Shown piece by piece: positions 6,176 through 10,113 of a stretch of 10,113 nucleotides of DNA (within the stretch, counting starts at the first letter, position 1; each line of letters begins with the position of its first letter). Under the pieces are notes generated by a model. It worked only from the letters and a program-made list of their open reading frames with translations. It did no database searches and was not told the origin of the DNA. A program made the position numbers and the translations under genes. Source of the stretch: a bacterium (GTDB lineage Bacteria; RBG-13-66-14). The DNA lies in assembly GCA_035528375.1 (NCBI GenBank), contig DATKYS010000004.1:1-10113 (forward strand), given 5' to 3'.

Positions 6176-7285
6176 ATGCGCAAGACGATTCTGCTCTTGT
6201 TGGTCGCGCTGACGGCCGCGTGGGGTTACGCCATCGAGGCCGGCGGGACGGCCGCGGCTGTCGCGCTCCGGGCGGTGAGTCCGGATTTCGGCCCTCTCGT
6301 GGCGGGCTCGGGCGCCGGGTACTACTTCTGGGACTCCAACGAGACGGACGATTGGGCGCCCATGTACGACTGGATTGACGCCGGCGGCGGCACCGACCTC
6401 GGCACCGGCGACGAGGCCAGCTTCACCGTGACCACCCCCTTCTTCATCCGCTTCTGCAACCGCGACTACTCCGCCGGCTCCACCGTCTACGTGGGGTGCA
6501 ACGGCGCCCTCTCCTTCCGGAACGCCGGCATCCCCGCCGCCAACCAGGACATCCCGTCCACGACCGCCCCCAACGCCTTGGCCGCCGTCGCCTGGGACGA
6601 CCTGCGCGGCATCACCGGGGACCACCTCTACAGCTACCTGGACACCTCCGGCGATCTCGACGTCTGGGTCCTGAGCTACGACCCCTGGCACCGCTACCTC
6701 TCCGTGGGGCCCTTCCGGTTCCAGATACAGATCTACGAGCGGCCCGTGGAGGGGATCAACAACACCGTCGAGTTCCACTACCAGACGGTGCTGGCCTCGG
6801 GCATCAACCTGGGGCACAGCGCCACGGTGGGGCTGGAGAACTGGGGCGGCACCGAGGCCGCGGCGTACTCCTACAACACCAACCTCGAGGCCGAGTTCGC
6901 CATCCGTTTCGCGGACACGCACTTGGTGGACGACCAACTCGGCGCGTTCCACCTCCTCACGCCGGAGGATGGGTACGACTTCATGTATGAAGAGACCGTC
7001 CACTTCACCTGGGAGGCGCCCGAGTATTCCGGCCACGGGAATGTCACCTACACCTTCCTCCTCGGACGTGCGCCCGACCTCTCCGACGCCGAGGAGTACG
7101 ACTGTGGCACGAACACCTGGTTCGACTATTTCTTCGGCGATGGTTACGATAGTCAATGGTTCTGGAGTGTCCGGGCCGACGAGTCGGACCTGGGGCTGTC
7201 CCGCATGGCCGAGGAAATCTGGTCCCTTGAGGGTAATTGGGATGTCACCGAGGCTACCTGGGGTCAGATAAAGGCGGCCTTCTGA
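6176..7285 (+). CDS. Secreted tandem-paralogue family protein 4 (most divergent) with WGxIKxxF tail
   Basis: 369 residues. The ATG at 6176 is preceded by GGAGGAG and starts a signal peptide ending about GYA at 17-19; a TTG 12 codons upstream is not needed. Shared landmarks: YYFWDS at 49-54, RFC at 92-94, VYVGCNG at 104-110, PNAL at 132-135, WDDL at 140-143, FQIQIYE at 182-188, ATVGLEN at 216-222, YSYN at 231-234 and VDDQLGAF at 251-258. The fibronectin-III-like part has HFTWEAPEY at 276-284 and VTYTFLL at 290-296, but FWSV replaces the usual YWWKV and MAEE replaces WSEE. The GDSWRDNG block of the other three is lost (SGINLGHS at 208-215), and a Gly-rich stretch (70-78) replaces the WHGDD segment. 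Despite this drift the tail TWGQIKAAF is intact. Only a weak GACCG/CGGTC hairpin follows the stop. Function unknown. Confidence 0.87.
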   Translation: MRKTILLLLVALTAAWGYAIEAGGTAAAVALRAVSPDFGPLVAGSGAGYYFWDSNETDDWAPMYDWIDAGGGTDLGTGDEASFTVTTPFFIRFCNRDYSAGSTVYVGCNGALSFRNAGIPAANQDIPSTTAPNALAAVAWDDLRGITGDHLYSYLDTSGDLDVWVLSYDPWHRYLSVGPFRFQIQIYERPVEGINNTVEFHYQTVLASGINLGHSATVGLENWGGTEAAAYSYNTNLEAEFAIRFADTHLVDDQLGAFHLLTPEDGYDFMYEETVHFTWEAPEYSGHGNVTYTFLLGRAPDLSDAEEYDCGTNTWFDYFFGDGYDSQWFWSVRADESDLGLSRMAEEIWSLEGNWDVTEATWGQIKAAF

Positions 7286-7318
7286 CCGGCGGGCGGTCGG
7301 TTCTGGGTTTGCGATGAC

Positions 7319-7344
7319 GTAGGGGCGGGTGTCCACACCCGCCC
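7319..7344 (+). repeat. GTAG-footed hairpin
   Basis: GTAG (7319-7322) abuts GGGCGGGTGT/ACACCCGCCC (7323-7332, 7335-7344). The 26 bp are identical to the copies at 4316, 4555 and 7478. Confidence 0.7.
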
Positions 7345-7477
7345 GCTGCGATGATGTTGGGCGGCCCCGTGGGATGAATCCCCTGCGGGCCGCCGCGGTA
7401 TCTACTATTCCAACCCTTACCCTCACCCCAACCCTCTCCCTGAAAGGGAGAGGGGGTCGCTTTAACCTTGCGATGAC

Positions 7478-7503
7478 GTAGGGGCGGGTGTCCACACCCG
7501 CCC
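7478..7503 (+). repeat. GTAG-footed hairpin
   Basis: Same element as 7319-7344, also sharing the nine bases TGCGATGAC before the foot, so this pair probably arose by a local duplication. Confidence 0.7.
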
Positions 7504-7533
7504 GTTGGGCCATCCATTGCCGTGTGCCTAAAC

Positions 7534-7559
7534 GTAGGGCGGGGAATCCCATCCCCGCC
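7534..7559 (+). repeat. Variant GTAG-footed hairpin
   Basis: GTAG (7534-7537) followed by GGCGGGGA/TCCCCGCC (7538-7545, 7552-7559) with a 6-base loop. The stem differs from the main type but is fully paired. Confidence 0.6.
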
Positions 7560-7650
7560 GCGTTCACGTTCCCAACCCTGGCCCTCACCCTCAATCCCTC
7601 TCCCGGAGGGAGAGGGAGGCCGCGGGCCGCCGTTTTTATTGACGAGACGC

Positions 7651-7689
7651 GGGCGACCGTGGAGGACTCGTCCTACCGGTCGCCCCTAC
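7651..7689 (-). repeat. GTAG-footed hairpin, minus-strand type
   Basis: Arms 7677-7685/7651-7659 (GGGCGACCG/CGGTCGCCC) with inner AGGAC/GTCCT and a GTAG foot at 7689-7686. Same as 4255-4293. It is a solo copy here, lying 24 bp beyond the stop of the minus-strand GyrI-like gene. Confidence 0.7.
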
Positions 7690-7713
7690 ACCGTAAAATG
7701 CGTGCGGCCCCTG

Positions 7714-8184
7714 TTACGCCTTCTCCACCGGCAGGTAGATGTCGGTCACCAGCTCGGCGGGCGGAGTCTTGTCCGGGTCGTTCCGGTAAATCTCCAGGCA
7801 GGCCGTCTTGCGCTTCCGGTACCCGCCCAGCTCGCGGAGCTGCCGGTGGGCCTCCTCGAAGGCCCCGCCCAGCTCGTCGTACGGCCCGACGTGGTGGTAC
7901 TGGACGAAGGCCCCCCCGGCCAGCTCGTGTACGCCGTCCACGCCCGCCGGGGGCTCGCCGGTCAAGGTGTAGGCTGCGTCGTAGCGGCTCTTTTCCGTTG
8001 GAACCGTCTGCGGGTCGTCCCAGGACAGCCCCAGGACCAGCGTTTTCTCGCCGGGCGGGTTTTTGCCCATAAACTCGCCCAGGCGGCCGAAGGCGCTCTG
8101 TATACCCTCGGGCGCGTAGCCCTTCGACGAGCGGAAGTAGGCGACCCGCATGGGTTCGAGCTGTACGATCTTTATCTCGGGCAT
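7714..8184 (-). CDS. GyrI-like small-molecule-binding domain protein
   Basis: 156 residues, the length of a stand-alone GyrI/SbmC protein (E. coli SbmC is about 157). The ATG at 8184 is preceded by AAAGGAG at good spacing; the frame extends upstream to 8292 but without support. Two repeats of the SHS2-like fold are suggested: MRVAYFRSSKGYAPEGIQSA at 12-31, and GAFVQYHHVGPYDEL at 91-105 followed by a helix. The C-terminal signature CLEIYRNDP at 129-137 and TDIYLPVE at 147-154 is characteristic; Glu131 corresponds to the acidic pocket residue that binds cationic drugs in the family. No DNA-binding domain is fused. Family members bind or hydrolyse small hydrophobic or cationic molecules, or inhibit gyrase; which applies here cannot be told. 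It is the last gene after nusB and the peptidase, 70 bp from the peptidase stop, and may be co-transcribed. Confidence 0.85.
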   Translation of the reverse strand: MPEIKIVQLEPMRVAYFRSSKGYAPEGIQSAFGRLGEFMGKNPPGEKTLVLGLSWDDPQTVPTEKSRYDAAYTLTGEPPAGVDGVHELAGGAFVQYHHVGPYDELGGAFEEAHRQLRELGGYRKRKTACLEIYRNDPDKTPPAELVTDIYLPVEKA

Positions 8185-8254
8185 GGGCTCTCCTTTGCGG
8201 TCGGGGTGTCGGGTCGGCTCGGCGGACCGGCCGCCCCGGCGATGTTGTAATCGG

Positions 8255-9124
8255 CTAAAATTCTCCGGCGCGGATGAAGGCCTCGACGACACGGCCCACG
8301 GCGCCTAAACTCGCGGCCGAGCAGTGCTCCGGCGTGTCGGACGTCGTGTGCCAGACGTCGTAGTCGAAGTCAATCAAAAGAATCGTGGGCAGCCCGCGGA
8401 CCAGGAAAGGTTTGTGGTCGTCGTTGAGGGTGGCGTCGTAACCGGGCTGGAACGCCTCGACGCCCAGCCTCTTAGCGGTGTCCCAGACGCTCCGGGTGAG
8501 GTCGGGGGCGTCGAGGACCGAGTTGCCCTCGTGAAAGACCGCGAGGTCGCTGTCGCCGATCATGTCCACCACGATGCCGGCGGAGTAGGAGAGGGAGCCC
8601 TGGCGCGCCAGATGGTCCGAGCCGGTGCAGAAGTCCATCCCCCCGATGCGCCCAGAATCCTCGCCGTCGAAGAGGACGAAGATTATCCCCACGTCGGGCG
8701 TGTCCTCCGCGAAAGAGCGCGCCAGCTCGAGGAGCACCGCCACGCCCGAGGCGCCGTCGTTGGCCCCGGGTACGGGCTCGGTCCGCCGGGCGGGGTTCGG
8801 GTCCTCGTCGGCGAATATCCGCGTGTCCCAGTGCGCGCCCAGCATGACGCGCCGCGGCGCCTCCGGGTTGATCACACCGATGATGTTGGTCACCCGGAAG
8901 GCGTACGACCCGTCTGGGGAGACGTAATCGAAGGCGTCCAGGGTGAGCTGGTCGCAATGCCGGCCCAGTTCCCCGATGAGCCACCACCGGCAGGCCTCGT
9001 GCCCCGCCGAGCCGGGCATGCGAGGGCCGAAGGCGACCTGCTCCTCCAGGGACCCGAAGGCCGCTTCGGCGTCGAAGGCCGCGGCGGCGAGCGCCGTCGC
9101 CAGAATGATAAAGAGAACCTTCAT
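8255..9124 (-). CDS. Secreted M28-family peptidase, glutaminyl-peptide cyclotransferase-like
   Basis: 289 residues with a Sec signal peptide (about 1-22), so it acts outside the cytoplasm. The zinc-site motifs of the M28/glutaminyl cyclase fold are present in order: GAHWD at 97-101 (His98, Asp100), GANDGASG at 120-127 (Asp123), FDGEDSG at 152-158 (Glu155 as likely base, Asp156 as ligand), VVDMIGD at 185-191 (Asp187) and WHTTSDTP at 258-265 (His259). DDH at 235-237, LIDFDY at 250-255 and WHTTSDTP resemble glutaminyl cyclases, which convert N-terminal Gln to pyroglutamate using one zinc. His98 and Asp187 would also allow a two-zinc aminopeptidase, so the reaction is unsettled. The ATG overlaps the nusB stop by 4 bp (ATGA), which together with a weak ribosome site points to translational coupling. 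The length is typical for the family. Confidence 0.87.
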   Translation of the reverse strand: MKVLFIILATALAAAAFDAEAAFGSLEEQVAFGPRMPGSAGHEACRWWLIGELGRHCDQLTLDAFDYVSPDGSYAFRVTNIIGVINPEAPRRVMLGAHWDTRIFADEDPNPARRTEPVPGANDGASGVAVLLELARSFAEDTPDVGIIFVLFDGEDSGRIGGMDFCTGSDHLARQGSLSYSAGIVVDMIGDSDLAVFHEGNSVLDAPDLTRSVWDTAKRLGVEAFQPGYDATLNDDHKPFLVRGLPTILLIDFDYDVWHTTSDTPEHCSAASLGAVGRVVEAFIRAGEF

Positions 9125-9522
9125 AACAACCCCAGCTTTCGGGCCGCCCGGTCCAGGACGGCGTTGACGATGGCCACGGCCTCCTCGCCCGCGTAGTCCC
9201 GGCCGATTTCCACCGCCTCGTCTATGACCACCCGCGCCGGGGTTTCCCCCTCGAGCATCTCGGCGAGCGCTACGCGCAACAGCGCACGCTCGATGTGCCC
9301 CAGGCGCTCGAGCCGGTAATTCTCCAGATTTTCGCGGACGAGGCCGTCAATCCGCTCAGGGTCCGCGAAGTAACGCTCCACCAGGCGGTCGGCGAACTCC
9401 ACCACCTCGGGGTGGGGGAAGCGGGTGCTCCAGTAGCTCTCCCTCACGCCGTCGGCGCCGCCCAGCTCGGCCTGGTACAGCATCTGCAGCGCGGACTCGC
9501 GGGCCAGGCGTCTTCGGGTCAT
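9121..9522 (-). CDS. nusB: Transcription antitermination factor NusB
   Basis: 133 residues from the ATG at 9522, against about 139 in E. coli. NusB pairs with NusE (ribosomal protein S10), binds the boxA RNA of rRNA operons and prevents premature termination. The all-helical family pattern is plain: RLARESALQMLYQAEL at 5-20 (the Arg-rich helix that contacts RNA), ENLENYRLERLGHIERALLRVALAEML at about 65-90, then PARVVIDEAVEIGRDYAGEEAVAIVNAVLDR at 95-125. A GTG at 9558 would add 12 residues; I prefer the ATG, which has GGGGGA about 8 bases upstream and matches the family N-terminus. It is probably the first gene of the unit with the peptidase and GyrI-like genes. The common neighbour ribH is not upstream; a divergent small gene is. 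Confidence 0.93.
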   Translation of the reverse strand: MTRRRLARESALQMLYQAELGGADGVRESYWSTRFPHPEVVEFADRLVERYFADPERIDGLVRENLENYRLERLGHIERALLRVALAEMLEGETPARVVIDEAVEIGRDYAGEEAVAIVNAVLDRAARKLGLL

Positions 9523-9567
9523 CGCTCGATCCCCCAAACATCCGCCCAACGTTAGCACGACACCCCC

Positions 9568-9596
9568 TATACAAACAAGCCGGAGCCTGCTATCTT
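9568..9596 (+). promoter_or_regulatory. Candidate extended -10 promoter of the 86-residue gene
   Basis: TATACA (9568-9573), a 17-bp spacer and TATCTT (9591-9596), with TGC directly before the -10 as in extended -10 promoters. The start point would be near 9603, giving a short leader to the ATG at 9625. It lies in the 102-bp gap that must also hold the nusB promoter. Confidence 0.45.
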
Positions 9597-9624
9597 TTTC
9601 GGGAAAAAGCGGCCGGTACGCCCG

Positions 9625-9885
9625 ATGATAAATTCACTCCCCCCCGAAGACATCTACCTGAGCGCGGTGAACAGCCTGCTGACCGAGCGGTTCGGCTTTC
9701 CGTTGTCGCTTTCGCCCCGGGACGTGGCACAGATAATGCGGTGGTACAAAGCGGGCATTCCGCTGGGGGCGGTGCTCGAGGGGGTGACCGAGTCGCTGAA
9801 CAAAAAGCGGCAGGGTCGGCTCACGCCGCTGACCTACTGCGTGAAGACGGTGAAGGTGGCGGCCAAGAAGCGACGCCGCTTCTAG
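9625..9885 (+). CDS. Short conserved hypothetical protein, 86 residues
   Basis: A small basic cytosolic protein with no signal peptide or membrane segment. The layout is YLSAVNSLLTERFGFPLSLSP at 11-31, RDVAQIMRWYKAGIPLGAVLEGV at 32-54, a linker, then LTYCVKTVKVAAKKRRRF at 69-86. The pattern of a sugar-free LSP-x-D, a Trp, GIPL, VLxGV and later L-x-YC resembles short uncharacterised proteins that I recall from several Gram-negative phyla; I know of no function for them. The Lys/Arg-rich C-terminus could contact nucleic acid, which is only inference. No good Shine-Dalgarno site precedes the ATG, so the start is less certain, but a promoter-like site upstream and a hairpin plus TTTT downstream frame it as a one-gene unit. 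It is divergent from nusB. Confidence 0.68.
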   Translation: MINSLPPEDIYLSAVNSLLTERFGFPLSLSPRDVAQIMRWYKAGIPLGAVLEGVTESLNKKRQGRLTPLTYCVKTVKVAAKKRRRF

Positions 9886-9894
9886 GGAACCTTT

Positions 9895-9913
9895 CGACGC
9901 GGGTCGTCGTTTT
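9895..9913 (+). terminator. Terminator after the 86-residue gene
   Basis: A short perfect stem, CGACG (9895-9899) with CGTCG (9905-9909), a 5-base loop and TTTT. It starts 9 bp after the stop codon and before the next promoter. The stem is short, so strength is uncertain. Confidence 0.5.
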
Positions 9914-9929
9914 ATTAACGCGGTCCGCC

Positions 9930-9958
9930 TTGACCGGAACCGCTTTTCGTGCTAATAA
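9930..9958 (+). promoter_or_regulatory. Promoter of the 41-residue tail-motif gene
   Basis: TTGACC (9930-9935), a 17-bp spacer and TAATAA (9953-9958). It has the same spacing and nearly the same -35 as the promoters of family genes 1, 2 and 4. The -10 is looser (4/6). The leader would be about 22 bases, with AGGAGG before the ATG. Confidence 0.55.
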
Positions 9959-9986
9959 TTAAGTGTGTGAGTACCGAGGAGGCGTT

Positions 9987-10112
9987 ATGCAGAGGCGGCT
10001 CATCCTGGTTCTCGTGATTCTGGCGGTGCTGGCCGTCGCCGCTCTGGCCGGGGCCGGTTTCACCGTCGGCACGAGCTGGGGCGCGTTGAAGACCACCTTC
10101 ATCGGGGTCTAG
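9987..10112 (+). CDS. 41-residue secreted mini-protein: signal peptide plus WGxLKxxF tail
   Basis: A complete small ORF (ATG 9987, TAG 10110-10112) with CGAGGAGG ending four bases before the ATG. Residues 1-4 are MQRR, residues 5-21 are a strongly hydrophobic run of Leu, Val, Ile and Ala, and ALA at 19-21 is a good signal-peptidase I site. The mature peptide would be about 20 residues, GAGFTVG, then SWGALKTTF at 30-38, then IGV. The 30-38 block matches the C-terminal tail of the four large secreted proteins upstream ([ST]-W-G-x-[IL]-K-[AT]-x-F). It could be a functional secreted peptide carrying only the tail, or a remnant of a family gene that lost its middle. The intact promoter, ribosome site, frame and motif favour a functional gene. 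The uncleaved product could also sit in the membrane through residues 5-24. I know of no described family. Confidence 0.66.
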   Translation: MQRRLILVLVILAVLAVAALAGAGFTVGTSWGALKTTFIGV

Positions 10113-10113
10113 G

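Larger units (their letters stand above)
7286..7713. repeat. Gene-free repeat block between convergent genes
   Basis: 428 bp between family gene 4 (plus) and the GyrI-like gene (minus), made almost entirely of short inverted repeats. In order: plus-strand GTAG hairpin (7319-7344); a two-tier hairpin without GTAG (7360-7394, GGCGGCCC/GGGCCGCC around GGGAT/ATCCC); CCCTCACCCC palindrome (arms 7432-7441/7445-7454); second plus-strand GTAG hairpin (7478-7503), identical to the first including the upstream TGCGATGAC; variant GTAG hairpin (7534-7559); second palindrome (arms 7595-7604/7608-7617); minus-strand GTAG hairpin (7651-7689). The modules are those of the 4.1-4.8 kb block but in a different order. 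No gene is supported here; ORFs crossing it are translated repeat. Confidence 0.8.

Noticed and set aside
2935-7285. Lipoprotein or LPXTG/PEP-CTERM anchoring of the family proteins
   Set aside because: No Cys follows the signal peptides in a lipobox, and the C-termini have no LPXTG or PEP motif, membrane helix or basic tail.
6149-7594. 481-codon ORF antisense to family gene 4
   Set aside because: Shadow of a high-GC gene on the other strand; its sequence is low-complexity Gly/Val/Arg and runs on into the repeats. The plus-strand gene has a signal peptide, conserved domains and paralogues.
4255-7689. RAYT transposase gene for the GTAG hairpins
   Set aside because: No HUH/Y1 transposase motif is seen in any frame of the window; the repeats would have to be mobilised in trans.
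7714-8292. Longer GyrI-like protein starting at 8292
   Set aside because: The extra 36 residues overlap the peptidase 3' end, match no family N-terminus and have no ribosome site, while the ATG at 8184 has a good one.
1653-9124. Glutaminyl cyclase acting on N-terminal Gln of the family proteins
   Set aside because: Gln residues lie near the ends of the signal peptides of proteins 1 and 2, but the likely signal-peptidase sites do not leave Gln first, and proteins 3 and 4 have none there.

Overview
The window is 10.1 kb of GC-rich bacterial DNA. It looks like an uncultivated, probably Gram-negative-type lineage. The reasons are high-GC genes with strong AGGAGG-type ribosome sites, sigma70-like TTGACA-N17-TAnnnT promoters, a large family of Sec-secreted proteins I cannot match to a named family, and dense REP-like intergenic repeats. 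I lean towards an FCB-type candidate phylum, but nothing here fixes the taxonomy.

Layout. (1) 42-1085, minus strand: threonine 3-dehydrogenase (tdh), whose 3' end abuts repeat-like sequence at the window edge. (2) 1086-1652: an AT-richer divergent intergenic region with a perfect 9-bp inverted repeat and promoter candidates. (3) 1653-7285, plus strand: four tandem paralogues of 364-378 residues. Each has a signal peptide, a conserved ~200-residue domain, a fibronectin-III-like domain and a C-terminal tail [ST]WGxIKxxF. Three have their own recognisable promoter, and three (not the same three) have their own convincing hairpin terminator, so the cluster appears to be mostly single-gene transcription units. 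(4) 4063-4897 and 7286-7713: gene-free blocks packed with short inverted-repeat elements. Nine of these have a GTAG foot directly against a hairpin, as in REP/SMAG elements, and some are paired head to head like REPINs. They are interspersed with a second repeat family (CCCTCACCC...CTCCC/GGGAG). (5) 9522-7714, minus strand: nusB, then a secreted M28 peptidase/glutaminyl-cyclase-like enzyme overlapping it by 4 bp (ATGA), then a GyrI-like small-molecule-binding protein. (6) 9625-9885, plus strand: an 86-residue conserved hypothetical. (7) 9987-10112, plus strand: a 41-residue ORF with its own promoter and ribosome site.

The most interesting signal links (3) and (7). The 41-residue protein is essentially a signal peptide followed by the same tail motif (SWGALKTTF) that ends all four large secreted proteins. 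The tail is therefore a separable module found on otherwise unlike secreted products. It could be an unrecognised C-terminal sorting or anchoring tag, or the small gene could be a deletion remnant of a family member. No sortase, exosortase or other obvious processing enzyme lies in the window, so the function is open.
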